NCBI GenBank assembly: GCA_026874595.1
Contig: CM049318.1
Coordinates: 31,528,956 to 31,592,955 of the forward strand
Source of the DNA: Sipunculus nudus
Taxonomy: Eukaryota; Annelida; Sipuncula; Golfingiida; Sipunculidae
Reading direction: 5' to 3'
Length of the DNA stretch: 64,000 nucleotides
Shown here: one piece after another, positions 8,903 through 18,914 of the stretch
Position numbering within the stretch: position 1 is the first letter of the stretch
Layout of the letters: each line of letters opens with the position of its first letter
Translations under genes and position numbers: made by a program
The notes under the pieces: model-generated
The model's input: the letters and a program-made list of their open reading frames with translations, nothing else
What the model was told of the DNA's origin: nothing
Database searches by the model: none

Positions 8903-9748
8903 TCATATGGGCGGCGGTTCCGTCCGATTTTCGCACATGGTCCTGTCGCAAGGATCGTCTGTAATCGGTTCGGGCATATTACGCGCAAGGTACAGTTCCT
9001 CAATTTCTTCATCCAGTTTCATATTTTCACCTTGTCCTCTTCCCTCGCCGTCCTCACCGTCGTCCGATTCTGAATCGCTGGACCACATATCTGCGCATGC
9101 ATCTTTCACGTCGTTCAGCCGCTGTAACCACATCTGCTTTTTTCTCTCCTTTAAGGCACGCCTTTTCTCCTTGTGAACCGTGTTCGTCAATCCGCGTTCC
9201 ATCCGGGTGTTAAAAATGCGCCTTTTCACAGGGTCAATAACGTTGCGCCGAACGGCACCGTACAATGCATTTTTCGTCGATCCCGAGTGATATACCTCAC
9301 GCAAGGCTTTTTCTCTAGCAACCTGTTTGTCTGTATGTTCGGTCTGACGGACTTGAGCGGCCGCTCGTTTTGCCATTTCACGTGCACGCTGCAACTCGTC
9401 TTTGTGCATACGGTACCATTCGAGTGTCAGGGCTCTTCCCGTAATCCCGTATTTTCTTTCACTCGCCAAGGCCTTGTGTTCCAATACGTCCGCTAGGCGT
9501 GTGCAAGCGGTCATGCGACAAGCCAAGCGAAATCGGTCATTCAGATCTGCTACCTCTCTGTTGTGACTGACCTCACTCGTCGATGGTCCCGGCGACACGG
9601 GTTCGCGCACCGTACCTGTGCGTCCACTCCGGATATCGAAAGACATAGTTCTTCTGTACTTGTCACCTTTCTGCGACGGATCGACAACACCTGACATGTC
9701 CTGATCAGTATCAGTCTTTGCATGCCTCGCGAGAACGTCCGTCGTCAT
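8903..9748 (-). CDS. Highly charged basic/acidic protein, unknown
   Basis: A 281-residue hydrophilic protein that I cannot assign. Residues 60-215 are strongly helical and basic, with repeated Arg, Lys and Ala (e.g. KEKRRALKERKKQ, a possible nuclear-localisation signal). This is followed by a very acidic serine-rich patch, SSDSESDDGEDGEG, near residues 224-237, a typical casein-kinase-2-like substrate, and a short tail ending TEPPPI. It has no membrane segment. Its start lies 25 bases from the stop of the membrane-protein gene (9774-10964) on the same strand, so the two may share a transcript. A tegument or nuclear role would fit, but this is inference. Confidence 0.65.
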   Translation of the reverse strand: MTTDVLARHAKTDTDQDMSGVVDPSQKGDKYRRTMSFDIRSGRTGTVREPVSPGPSTSEVSHNREVADLNDRFRLACRMTACTRLADVLEHKALASERKYGITGRALTLEWYRMHKDELQRAREMAKRAAAQVRQTEHTDKQVAREKALREVYHSGSTKNALYGAVRRNVIDPVKRRIFNTRMERGLTNTVHKEKRRALKERKKQMWLQRLNDVKDACADMWSSDSESDDGEDGEGRGQGENMKLDEEIEELYLARNMPEPITDDPCDRTMCENRTEPPPI

Positions 9749-9773
9749 GGTTCATAGCGGTACGTGTATATCA

Positions 9774-10964
9774 TCATGCTACCCTTGGCTTTATCACGTA
9801 CGTGTATAACACGTACCCCAAACCTGCTAGCACAGAAAGCGTCAGGATCGTGCAAATAATCTTGCTGATTATACGTGAGCAACACGATTCGCACACGTAA
9901 CAGTCACCGTCAGAGTGTTTCCCACTGCGCCGACAAATGCCACAGCGCTCCACCAAAAGTGACACGTAATACAACATCACCCAACACCCCGCGCTTAAGA
10001 CGCCTGCGTGCCAGTACGCAAACTGGGGGACGAACGCGTCACAGGATCGTAGGCGATGGGATGAATACGTCCCCATCAAACAGGCCACAGTGAGAAATAT
10101 AACCATCGCATGCAAAGCTCCGCACGCGCCGGAACAGACCAACTTGTTGTGTCTGTGTCGTGTGGACACGCTCTTTCGGTCATTTTTCCCGATCGGCCAG
10201 TGGAACCCGGTGAATTCAAACTGGGAATACGGCGGAGGAGGTTCATCGGTGCCCGTGTGCAAGTACCGGTCGGCTTCCTCGGACACAACGGCTTCCATTG
10301 AGTCCACTCCGTCGAGAATGGCAGGTTTCTCATCGAGTTTTTCGCCCTGTGTCGGCGGCACTACGAGATTCGGTTCCGCATACGTGAAGCGCGGACGCGA
10401 TACATCGGATTTTGGGTTGTGGCCTCCGGGGACGGCTGGGTTGTCGTTACAAGCTGTTGTTTTGTCTGCAAGTTTCTGTTGTGCTTTTTCACGAAGACCA
10501 TCCATGATACGGATGTGAGCTACATGCAATTTATGCGCAGCGTTGCGCAAGTGCATGCTCAAAACAACGAACAAACATAGACCCACAAGTGGGAAGCACA
10601 CAGCGTCAAACAACATCTCCTGCAGCAGCTCGTCATAGGCCGCAACAAGGCGTTCCGGGGGTCGACCTGACGAATCAGTGGTAGGAACAGGTGACGCGTT
10701 CTCATTGCAAAGTAATATGCCGACAGTACACCTGAGTCTACGTGGGCGTCTCAACCAGCAGGCGCTTGTCGGGTATGCGGTTTGTGGCAAAAAGTAAGGT
10801 TCCATAGAAGCGTTGCGTCCAGAGCGTAAATAAATGCAACCGCAGTGGTCGTCCTCCGGCCACCACCCAGGGTGCCACAAGTGTAGAGCGCTGATGATCC
10901 CCGCAGCCATGCAGGCGATCGACGCAGCTAGGCCAGTTGCAACCTGAAATGTCGTGTGTCCCAT
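9774..10964 (-). CDS. Multi-pass membrane protein with a PPPPY motif
   Basis: A 396-residue protein with about five hydrophobic segments: near residues 5-30, 130-150, 280-300, 315-340 and 370-392. Between segments two and three is a roughly 130-residue hydrophilic loop containing PPPPYSQ, which matches the PPxY late-domain/WW-ligand consensus used by enveloped viruses and membrane adaptors to recruit NEDD4-type ubiquitin ligases. Just before the last membrane segment there is a cysteine-rich patch (CGICRRSGK, then CYVCESCC) that could bind zinc. The start is the ATG at 10964; an upstream GTG would add seven residues. It is probably an envelope or egress protein. I do not recognise its family. 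Confidence 0.7.
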   Translation of the reverse strand: MGHTTFQVATGLAASIACMAAGIISALHLWHPGWWPEDDHCGCIYLRSGRNASMEPYFLPQTAYPTSACWLRRPRRLRCTVGILLCNENASPVPTTDSSGRPPERLVAAYDELLQEMLFDAVCFPLVGLCLFVVLSMHLRNAAHKLHVAHIRIMDGLREKAQQKLADKTTACNDNPAVPGGHNPKSDVSRPRFTYAEPNLVVPPTQGEKLDEKPAILDGVDSMEAVVSEEADRYLHTGTDEPPPPYSQFEFTGFHWPIGKNDRKSVSTRHRHNKLVCSGACGALHAMVIFLTVACLMGTYSSHRLRSCDAFVPQFAYWHAGVLSAGCWVMLYYVSLLVERCGICRRSGKHSDGDCYVCESCCSRIISKIICTILTLSVLAGLGYVLYTYVIKPRVA

Positions 10965-11073
10965 ATTTAATGCCGCACACAGCACGATAATGATCCCGCA
11001 TTGATCGGTGAGGCAGCTGTCATTGTGACATCAGACAGATACACATCCCCCACTGCACAAATACAAGTCTCTG

Positions 11074-11837
11074 TTATGCAGCGATGGCTTTCGCGATCTG
11101 ACAGAAAAAAGAAACCCAACCTGGCACCCCATGTGGCATCCATCCTGTGAAAAGCCCAGGAGAAGCATGGTTCTTGTGAATTGACGGGTTAACCACGTAC
11201 AAATAAGCCCACCTGACGAAAACAGAGGACACACATTTAATGGTTTCCAGCGGGACGCCATTGCGTTCCAGCTGACGACGAACAGACAAAGCGAATGCGA
11301 AAAAACCAAAGCGTGTCCATAATAGCAGAAACCGTTCGCGACGCGGCCTAGTATGATATTCAGACTCTTTTCAATGTCATGTTGCCCGTTCAGACATGAC
11401 CACCACCTCTCTCCCGCAACTCTGATGTCCTTCATGTTTTCCAATTGCTTTATGCACCCTCCCAGTGCAATTTCCACGTGCGCGTACGGTATAAAACAAT
11501 CAGAACAGACTGAGCGGTTATCGTGGCGTTCAGGGAATTGACAGACGAAAAGATGATTCACGATTCGCCTGGCCGTAGAATGGGGCATAACAAGCGGATA
11601 TCTTCTACGCATACCGTTATTCGATCGTATCAGCAAACTTGTCTAATTTGGCGTGAACGACTTTGCGTGCGGCGGTAGTGCAATGCCTGGTATCCTGTCC
11701 TTAATTTGCGAAACCACTCACGCCCGAAAACGGTGTTACTGCAAATTGCTACACACGTCACGCGCACGACTTTCGCACTCATGTGGGAACGTCCACAGAT
11801 ATTCTGGTAGCAAGTCGTCGGAGAAGTTGAGTGTCAT
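11074..11837 (-). pseudogene. Gene broken by about three frameshifts; possibly nuclear egress protein-like
   Basis: On the minus strand, protein-like sequence passes through successive reading frames: from ATG 11837 (begins MTLNFSDDLLPEYLW) to a stop near 11736; a second frame (NTVFGREWFRKL...) to about 11630; a third frame running from about 11636, with an ATG at 11612, to near 11290; and a fourth (RRQLERNGVPLETIKC...) ending at 11074. The third frame stays open to 11031, but its tail looks like shadow sequence. Together the parts would make about 255 residues. The third part has a C-x11-C-x2-C cluster (FVC, then CSDC) and later a His, which is reminiscent of the zinc site of UL31-type nuclear egress proteins; I hold this only weakly. 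The breaks mean either real decay or indels in the sequence. A conventional annotation might show only the ATG 11612-11031 frame. Confidence 0.45.
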
Positions 11838-12062
11838 TGCCGCGGCCAAATGTCGACATCCGGGTTAACGTCTGGGACACATGTCCGGCTAGTCGAGGCG
11901 TTTATCACGGATAACAGTACACTTAGGGGACGCCGGTTTGTAACTGCACGATCAGGCAATTATTCGAGAGACGAAGTGTCACACATTTTTTATTATTGTG
12001 TCGTTTCAACGTTCCTGTGCCTGAGCATCCAACGCCTGCTCACCAGCAAATGCAAATAGCGT

Positions 12063-12722
12063 TCACGATCTGTCCCAAAGGGCGTGCTGAGTGGTTTCAA
12101 GGACGAGGGCGGCTGCAGTGAACAACAGGTACATGGCAGAGAGTACGTAGAACGTGATGCACGGGGGCTGAACTATTCCTGTTTTCGCCACGCGCACAAT
12201 CTGCACCAAGAAACTTATGAACCAAGGGATGATCATGATCACATGCAAACCAGACACGATTGCGGATTTGGAAGAGGCTGTTACCATCCCCGTGAGACTG
12301 TAAAAATCACGTGGATCACCCTTCGTGCCACGCACGTTCTCTTTGTCATGCACCAGTAACCTTTCGCCTTCATGGTTTTCCTCACACGTGTCACCTCCAT
12401 TGTCATCTTTTTCGTCTCTGAATATGTAAGTGTTTTTTCGAGGCCCTCGTCTACTCCCAAACGTATGTTTATTACGTCCCTCATGAGCGGACATCTTCGT
12501 CTCCCTTGGGTTGTTCCTTCCGGAAATACGGTACGCGAACACAGTCAAGCAGATCATGCTGGATCCATATTGTATCATACATATAGGAAGAAAAGAACTG
12601 TCGTCACATAAAGATATATGTGCCGCGCCTGTTGTGATGATAATGCCGTATGCAGACACAAGAACAAAGGCGAACATGATACGAAGACGGCGACCTCTGA
12701 CGAATGACGCCTTGCCGTTCAT
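12063..12722 (-). CDS. Four-pass membrane protein
   Basis: A 219-residue protein with four hydrophobic segments: residues about 14-36, 45-66, 150-172 and 185-208. A 75-residue charged loop lies between the second and third segments, rich in Arg, Lys, Glu and Asp (e.g. RDEKDDNGGDT). The N-terminus is short and basic. The arrangement of two hairpins with a cytoplasmic-type loop is compatible with a small envelope protein or a channel-like protein, but there is no family signature I recognise. The gene lies 271 bases upstream of, and divergent from, the major capsid protein gene. Confidence 0.65.
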   Translation of the reverse strand: MNGKASFVRGRRLRIMFAFVLVSAYGIIITTGAAHISLCDDSSFLPICMIQYGSSMICLTVFAYRISGRNNPRETKMSAHEGRNKHTFGSRRGPRKNTYIFRDEKDDNGGDTCEENHEGERLLVHDKENVRGTKGDPRDFYSLTGMVTASSKSAIVSGLHVIMIIPWFISFLVQIVRVAKTGIVQPPCITFYVLSAMYLLFTAAALVLETTQHALWDRS

Positions 12723-12993
12723 CGTTGTCTATGCTTTCGTTATTAGGGCAATAATATACAACAACCTGTACAGAAGAATAGTAGGAACACCCCCAATCCA
12801 ATAACCAACAGAACCACACAGCCGCTACTGACACAGACCTGTATTTGGAAAGGGGCCATTGACCTCGTTCTCTCTTTACATCAACGTTCATGTCAATTCG
12901 TTATCGAGCCGTTACGGGAATTGAGAACAGTGACAACCAAAGGTATAACGGAAAACACGTTTTTGTTTTTGTTTACCCTCGAGGATCCGCAAC

Positions 12994-15900
12994 ATGGCCG
13001 CTATACCACCGCCACACCCACAACTGGGGCCTTGGGCCTTTGCATTTGACAACCATCACCTGGCCCCTTACCTCAACACGGGCGTACAGGAACTGTACAC
13101 ACTAGCGAAGAGTTACGCCACGGGAGGACTGCTGGAAAACGACCCTATGGATGCACGGTTGCTGGAATCCAAATTTATCAGATATTATAAATGCTATGTG
13201 GCGGGTGCGTCAGTGCGAGGCGTTCAAAACACACCCCTGGGCGTTTGCTTGGTGCAAAGTTTCGATCCGCACATGATGGACTGCAGGTACGAAGATGTCG
13301 AATACGTCAGTAAAGACGCTGTGATGTCGGAACCGCCACAATCAGACAAGGCGCCCCCGAGGACAGTTCAGAGGCGGAAAAAGAAATTCACCTTCGCCTT
13401 GTCACATTCAGCCTACCTGGATGTGCCCTTTGACGTGCTGAACGTATTACGCACAAAGTTGGCCAGTGAAACAAACGATGCTCACACCACAGAACCTATC
13501 GTCCGGTTCGGGTATATGATGCAAGACGGCATGAGGGACCTCATAACGAGTCTGCGCGCCGGAAACATGGCCCACATGGGCGAGTTCCTGAGGGACATAT
13601 CGCCGGACGCAGCCATTATGCGGGCACTGTACGCTACCAGGTTGCAGCTGCAACGTGCCCCTGACCCCAACCGCATAGCTCTTATGAAATGTCAGGCACT
13701 GAATGAGGCGGCGAGGATGTTTATGGCGAACCTGTTTTCAGTCCGGCTGGACGCATACGGCGCTGTCCGCCGCCTGGCGAACCAGTGCAGCCAGCAGTGT
13801 GACCGGATTCCTTTCATCCGCGAGAGGTCGCAAAGAGACGAAGGGGCGCCTTGGTCTGGAGCAAAGGCAAAATTGAAAGTCGCCGTGGAGGAAGCTGAGG
13901 CCCAGCTCAGCAGACCGGGAGCCGACCCGCCCAGCATCACTCAGAAGCTTCACCTGCAACGGATGAAAGATCCTTTGTCCTCGGAAAGTGAACTGTTCGA
14001 TGCCTCGGATGTTCTGTGTGTGGTGCTGATGGGACCCGAGACTTACCAGCAGATGGCTCAAGGTATGTCAATGTACCGCGTGCTGATAGACTTGCGCCGT
14101 GGTGTGCTCCGCATAAACAAAACGGAGGAACAGATGATCGCACATACGGGTATCATGGTCCTTAACATACACAGCAACAAAGAGACCGTGAAAGACAGAG
14201 AACCGACAGCCGAAGAATACGTCTCGATCATGCGGGGCCCTGTCGACAGCAACGGGGAACCTACGGAGACTCTTTTCGCTGGAGTGGAAAAGGGTTACGT
14301 GGTACAGACATTCCCGGGGTTGACCCACAGAGACGGTCTGGTCTTGTTTTCGAAAGACGTCAGCGATGTGACAGACGTGACACGCCGCGTGGACCGTGAT
14401 GTGACACGGGACATACTGCACGTGACGCAAACCACACCGATAGCGCTGTGCAGTCAACTAGACTACGTGCTGGACCGCTTGCAGAACCCGTCTTGTACTA
14501 CAGGAAACCTAGGTGACCCACACCCAGTCAGGAACCCAAGCGCAAAACAACGCCTGCAAGTGCCCGTGAGCATGACGTGGAAAACCTACGGGGGCCGCGA
14601 CGAAACCGTTACGGCTCTCCAGGCACTGATCGACGTCCTTTTCAACCCGGACCTGTACAATTTCGTGAGTACAACTAAAAGGTACAACACGCCTTCCAAA
14701 CTGCATGCTGCAGGGACATCCGGACCTTCCGGGAGAAATGACGAAAGTACACACACTGCAGGAGTATGGGACGTCTTTCCTCCAAAAACCCGAGCGTCCC
14801 TGTGTGATGTTGTTGCACACCATGACGTATCGACCACAGCTTTGAGGTTGCATGAAACTGAAGGGCCTATGGCGAGATCGTACGGATGGACCTGTGAGAA
14901 CACACTGCTATTGCCTCTGCAGCGCAGCCTGAGTAATGTGGACCACATGAACTATCACCAAGCGGGATCTGTGCGTCTACTCCATGACCAACCTAACCCC
15001 TTCCAGACGCTACACTTCATCCCAAAGAATCTTGACAAAACATCTTTTTCAAAATTGTGTGAAATAACAGGTGGTACAATACCAGACGGGTTCAAGGAAG
15101 GAACATCCGCGCTGTTCGTACCGAGATTTCATCTTGAAAATATACCGCTCTGTCTCCGACCCCTGTCCAGCGTTCAGGACGCGGGTGAGAGCATAGCGAG
15201 GACGCATTACCCTTACCTGTTGGACCCCACTGATCCGCGCTCAGAGGCAGCCAGGGTCTGGAGTACGTCGTTGAACCACTCTTGTCAAGACCTGCTCTGC
15301 AAACGCTGGGAAGCGATGCTGATCGCCAAGTACCCCACTGACATGTTGTTCGTCGAAAAATTTCACACACACGTATGTGAAAATGGAGAAAGCATTGAAT
15401 TCCAGTACCTGCTACGGTCAGCTTACATATTTTCCGCTTTCGGAGGGGTGCTTACATGCGACTCAAACCTGACGCTGATGAAGGCGATCGCAACAGTGCC
15501 ACTCCCCCCTGTATTGAGGCAGTTCCCGCCTTTACAAAAACTACAACAAGCATGCCGTGGCATAGTGAAGTTAACTGAAGATGTCGCAGGGTGTTTGATG
15601 AAACGATTAGCTGCCGATCTGCAGGTTTTGGGTCACGGGCAGATAGCAGCAAAACTCGTGTCATCCGAGGCAGTGACGTTCACAAAAAAAGAATCTGCAA
15701 TATTACTACGGCGTAGTCAAGAAATCAGCAGTTGCACAGACCTTGCTTTACCCACACCGCTACCAATGGGCGTGACGGCGTCTAACATGTGGCAGCATGT
15801 CGACATGAAAGACTCAACGGACGTGACGTGTTTCGCATGGATGCGGCAGGATCCGGATGAGTTTGCTACTCACCCAACTAAGTACGATGTGACTAAAAAG

Positions 15901-17862
15901 GCAAAACGTGATCAGACAAACGCGTATAGCAAATTTCATGTTAAGATACCAACTAATATATTCCAAACAGCAACGCCACAAGACATGATTCAAATGAAGA
16001 CATTTTACAGCATAATGCAGCAACTTTGCGGGAGCACAATGACAGCTGTTAAACCACGTCAGGATAACCAACAGATGGCCGCGTGTGTCACGGTGGCTAC
16101 AGCGAGGGACTTATTCAAAAAGACAGCTCGAAATAACCGACACTCATCCTGGGACACTCAAACACAATTCTACCCTTTAGATAACACGGTTTTCCGCATA
16201 TCAGCTGTACCGGCAGCCAGTCTGCGTATGAAAACAACAAACGGTGGCCTTTACAGAACGGAAACTGCATTATGCACGGACGGGGTCTTCCTAAAAAACG
16301 CCGTCGACATTTCTGGTGACGTGAGCCACATTACGCTGAAAACATTTGAGGGTATCACGTTCGAATACGACGACGACACCGGCTTGATAAAACCATCCAC
16401 CAAAACGAAACTGGAGGCTGCAAAAAAGATTGTCACAGATGAAACAGCCCAAACACTGTGGTTTCCCCTGCCCTTGTCCCTAGAAGTGATGGACGTAAAC
16501 ATGTGCGAAACCCTAACGGAAAATAAAGGAAAATTGATTGGAAAGGATATACCACGGTACAACGGGTGTGACATGCAGCCGGACATATACCTTTACGCTG
16601 CGGCACATCACCCAGTTCAGCGAGACGGCATTCACTCGCGCCGCGTAGCACTTTCGCAGTTGAGCCCGGAGGCCAGGGTGATGATAACACCTGTACAACA
16701 GACATATGCAACAGCAGCCGGTATATGCGCTCTTGCAAAGCAGGCAGGTCATGCCACCCTGGGTTGCATGGTGCTGCAACACGACAAAGTGGAAACAGAA
16801 CACCTGTTCGCAGCCACCCCTGCGAGTATATGGCTCAGACAGGGACCCGTGCACACGCAAGAGACGATCAACGACACTCACAGTGGCACGATCGTGCAAG
16901 AAATGCTCCGTTTTTCTGAAACCAAGATGGGCACATCAGGCCTCGTTGTGCCGCACGCCATGTTCACAGGAAACCGCACAGACGGGGCATACCACCCAAG
17001 GGTCTCCTGGCAAGGCATCGACAGGAACGCACGAAACATAACATCTGACGTGGCTACGTTGTACGTGGAAAGTGCAAAGGCGTACGGGAGCAGTCTCGCC
17101 GGAAAGATGACCGCAAGCTCCACAGGCGCAGATCCCCTGCAAAAGACAGCCGGTTACGTTCAAGGACACAGCGCCTATTGGCCAGAGAGGGACGCGGGTC
17201 GCGGCCAGGCAGAAAAGTCCACAACCGATATACTGTTGGTGCCTACTTGCATGCCACTGGAAGCGTTCTGCAACGTCGTGGACGTGCGTAACCCGGGCAA
17301 GTCGGACGCTTTTCAAGACTGTGCCAACCGGATGACCCGCTCCATGTTTTTCACGGGGGAGGCTTCCGGTTTCAGCAACCCGTGGGCATCATTGCCGTTC
17401 TCCTTGGCTTACGTAGGACATTCACAGACGAGTGTAGGGGAACTGTTGCGCATGCCTCAGACGATTGCTGAGAGGTCACCCGTTCACCACGGACTGGACC
17501 GCGGCCTGACCGAACTGTTGGAGAACATGGAACTTGGCCATCTAGGGAGGAAAAGGAAAACACCAGGAGCAGACGTTCCTGTACCCGGATGGAAGGTCGG
17601 GACAAAAGGAGATGCAAGCCACACACATATCAGTCCGATGAGCCTGTCCAATAGCCCGGGCCAGTACCGACATCTCAGCCACGTCCTAGGCGGGGCCGTG
17701 CCAATGACATCATGTTCAGCCCCTCACCTGTCCTTGGATAACCGTACATGGGGTGAACCCACGCGCTTCCCTGACGGAAACTACAAATTGAACGGGTTTA
17801 ACACATTACTATTCAACCCAAATGCCAACCCTGCCACGTCTGGAGGCCGTCCAATGGCATGA
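12994..17862 (+). CDS. Major capsid protein
   Basis: A 1622-residue protein, the largest in the window and probably the hexon/penton capsid subunit. Its length exceeds the roughly 1,370 residues usual in vertebrate herpesviruses. The assignment rests on size and on the C-terminal quarter: an LLVPTCMPLEAFCN...NPG block (around residues 1410-1435) followed by a GFSNPWASLPFSLAYVG block (around 1460-1476). This order and wording resemble the conserved C-terminal region of herpesviral capsid proteins. The N-terminus (MAAIPPPHPQLGPWAF) has no signal peptide. The ATG at 12994 has a good context (AACATGG). It would assemble in the nucleus with triplex and portal proteins, none of which I can firmly identify here. 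The alternative, an unrelated large structural protein, is less likely. Confidence 0.8.
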   Translation: MAAIPPPHPQLGPWAFAFDNHHLAPYLNTGVQELYTLAKSYATGGLLENDPMDARLLESKFIRYYKCYVAGASVRGVQNTPLGVCLVQSFDPHMMDCRYEDVEYVSKDAVMSEPPQSDKAPPRTVQRRKKKFTFALSHSAYLDVPFDVLNVLRTKLASETNDAHTTEPIVRFGYMMQDGMRDLITSLRAGNMAHMGEFLRDISPDAAIMRALYATRLQLQRAPDPNRIALMKCQALNEAARMFMANLFSVRLDAYGAVRRLANQCSQQCDRIPFIRERSQRDEGAPWSGAKAKLKVAVEEAEAQLSRPGADPPSITQKLHLQRMKDPLSSESELFDASDVLCVVLMGPETYQQMAQGMSMYRVLIDLRRGVLRINKTEEQMIAHTGIMVLNIHSNKETVKDREPTAEEYVSIMRGPVDSNGEPTETLFAGVEKGYVVQTFPGLTHRDGLVLFSKDVSDVTDVTRRVDRDVTRDILHVTQTTPIALCSQLDYVLDRLQNPSCTTGNLGDPHPVRNPSAKQRLQVPVSMTWKTYGGRDETVTALQALIDVLFNPDLYNFVSTTKRYNTPSKLHAAGTSGPSGRNDESTHTAGVWDVFPPKTRASLCDVVAHHDVSTTALRLHETEGPMARSYGWTCENTLLLPLQRSLSNVDHMNYHQAGSVRLLHDQPNPFQTLHFIPKNLDKTSFSKLCEITGGTIPDGFKEGTSALFVPRFHLENIPLCLRPLSSVQDAGESIARTHYPYLLDPTDPRSEAARVWSTSLNHSCQDLLCKRWEAMLIAKYPTDMLFVEKFHTHVCENGESIEFQYLLRSAYIFSAFGGVLTCDSNLTLMKAIATVPLPPVLRQFPPLQKLQQACRGIVKLTEDVAGCLMKRLAADLQVLGHGQIAAKLVSSEAVTFTKKESAILLRRSQEISSCTDLALPTPLPMGVTASNMWQHVDMKDSTDVTCFAWMRQDPDEFATHPTKYDVTKKAKRDQTNAYSKFHVKIPTNIFQTATPQDMIQMKTFYSIMQQLCGSTMTAVKPRQDNQQMAACVTVATARDLFKKTARNNRHSSWDTQTQFYPLDNTVFRISAVPAASLRMKTTNGGLYRTETALCTDGVFLKNAVDISGDVSHITLKTFEGITFEYDDDTGLIKPSTKTKLEAAKKIVTDETAQTLWFPLPLSLEVMDVNMCETLTENKGKLIGKDIPRYNGCDMQPDIYLYAAAHHPVQRDGIHSRRVALSQLSPEARVMITPVQQTYATAAGICALAKQAGHATLGCMVLQHDKVETEHLFAATPASIWLRQGPVHTQETINDTHSGTIVQEMLRFSETKMGTSGLVVPHAMFTGNRTDGAYHPRVSWQGIDRNARNITSDVATLYVESAKAYGSSLAGKMTASSTGADPLQKTAGYVQGHSAYWPERDAGRGQAEKSTTDILLVPTCMPLEAFCNVVDVRNPGKSDAFQDCANRMTRSMFFTGEASGFSNPWASLPFSLAYVGHSQTSVGELLRMPQTIAERSPVHHGLDRGLTELLENMELGHLGRKRKTPGADVPVPGWKVGTKGDASHTHISPMSLSNSPGQYRHLSHVLGGAVPMTSCSAPHLSLDNRTWGEPTRFPDGNYKLNGFNTLLFNPNANPATSGGRPMA

Positions 17863-18219
17863 AAGGGATTGGAGCGGTTATTGTCAAAGACGTTGTAAAA
17901 TGTTTTCGAACTGTTATCTAATGAAGGTTTATAGTCGCAAGCATTCGTTGTTTGTTATATGTTGCGTACATGGTTATGTTCAAACACACACACACAACAC
18001 GCCGATCCCAAAAACAACACAACACATTAACACAATGTCAAATACCTCTTTATAACGCATGCCAAAAACACCCCACAATGTTGGTCAAATGTTTGGTAAT
18101 ACTAACAACAAGAATATGCAAACAAAGTTCAGTCCTGGTTTGGGAATCTGTGAGAGTCCCCTCCTCTTTGCAATGTCTCCTATCGTACAATCCTGTACGT
18201 GGGGGCAGAGCGCGTTAGG
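17863..18219. other. Intergenic gap between convergent genes
   Basis: AT-rich with CA-repeat stretches around 17980-18035. It lies between the capsid gene and the leftward 18220-18741 gene. No gene-like frame and no clear AATAAA. Confidence 0.5.
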
Positions 18220-18741
18220 CTATACATCCGTTGACACAATTTCAAAACGCATACGACCTTTGCCCCACTCGGCTTCGTCCTCTTTCAACATGTATCCGAT
18301 ATTTTCCAAGCAGTAAATAACGTACGAAAGCAATTCGGCATCAGCGGACATGGGAGTAAATTTGTAAATTTCCAAGATGATCATGCTCTCCAAAAACGGT
18401 ATCTCGCGACACAACGCTTTGTAGACGGCTGCTTCCGTTTCTGGTGACAACACAGGACCGGACTGGTTATTGAGATTCATCAGACAGAACAGACACGATT
18501 CTGGTGGCCATGGGTCCACTTGCAGGTGCTTCCACACATTCAGATGACAGTTGGTTGTCAGAGCGAGACTGTAGCAATCAGACAAGTCAGAAGCCGACTT
18601 TCGCGCTCCCCTGATGAAGTCTACCATTTGCCTGGCCGCTTCAGCATTTACACTGGTCATGGCGGCTTTTAGAAGGACGAGCCGTCTGAGTGACACCGAC
18701 CGCTTAGGTCGAGGTTTATCGCGACGGCTCACTGACGACAT
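18220..18741 (-). CDS. 'VDPWPP' family protein, member 1
   Basis: A 173-residue protein. The ATG at 18741 is preferred because a palindromic TATA box (CTTATATAAG) lies about 55 bases upstream; the frame stays open further upstream but without an ATG. The N-terminal 20 residues are basic (SRRDKPRPKRS). The central part has the block VDPWPPESCLFCLMNL, followed by ...ETEAAVYKAL... and ...LLSYVIYCLENIGYM. The same blocks in the same order occur in the protein at 46408-46950 (VDPWPPSLCLSM, TAVYK, AVYILYCF), so the two are paralogues 28 kb apart. I know of no function for this family; the fold looks alpha-helical. No membrane segment. Confidence 0.75.
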   Translation of the reverse strand: MSSVSRRDKPRPKRSVSLRRLVLLKAAMTSVNAEAARQMVDFIRGARKSASDLSDCYSLALTTNCHLNVWKHLQVDPWPPESCLFCLMNLNNQSGPVLSPETEAAVYKALCREIPFLESMIILEIYKFTPMSADAELLSYVIYCLENIGYMLKEDEAEWGKGRMRFEIVSTDV

Positions 18742-18793
18742 CGCGAGGGTCACAACTTGTACATATATGCAACTGGCACAGGGCCGTGTATCA

Positions 18794-18803
18794 CTTATAT
18801 AAG
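18794..18803 (-). promoter_or_regulatory. TATA box
   Basis: CTTATATAAG about 55 bases upstream of the ATG at 18741; it decides the start of that gene. It could also serve the divergent gene at 18915, since it is palindromic. Confidence 0.55.
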
Positions 18804-18914
18804 TAGTGGCCTGCCATTGGGGACGCAGACGTAACTGCACGGCAGGCCGTCAATGATACGATACGGGGGGTTGTGTTCCGATCATATCATACGTTAAACA
18901 GTTGCTGTCACGTG

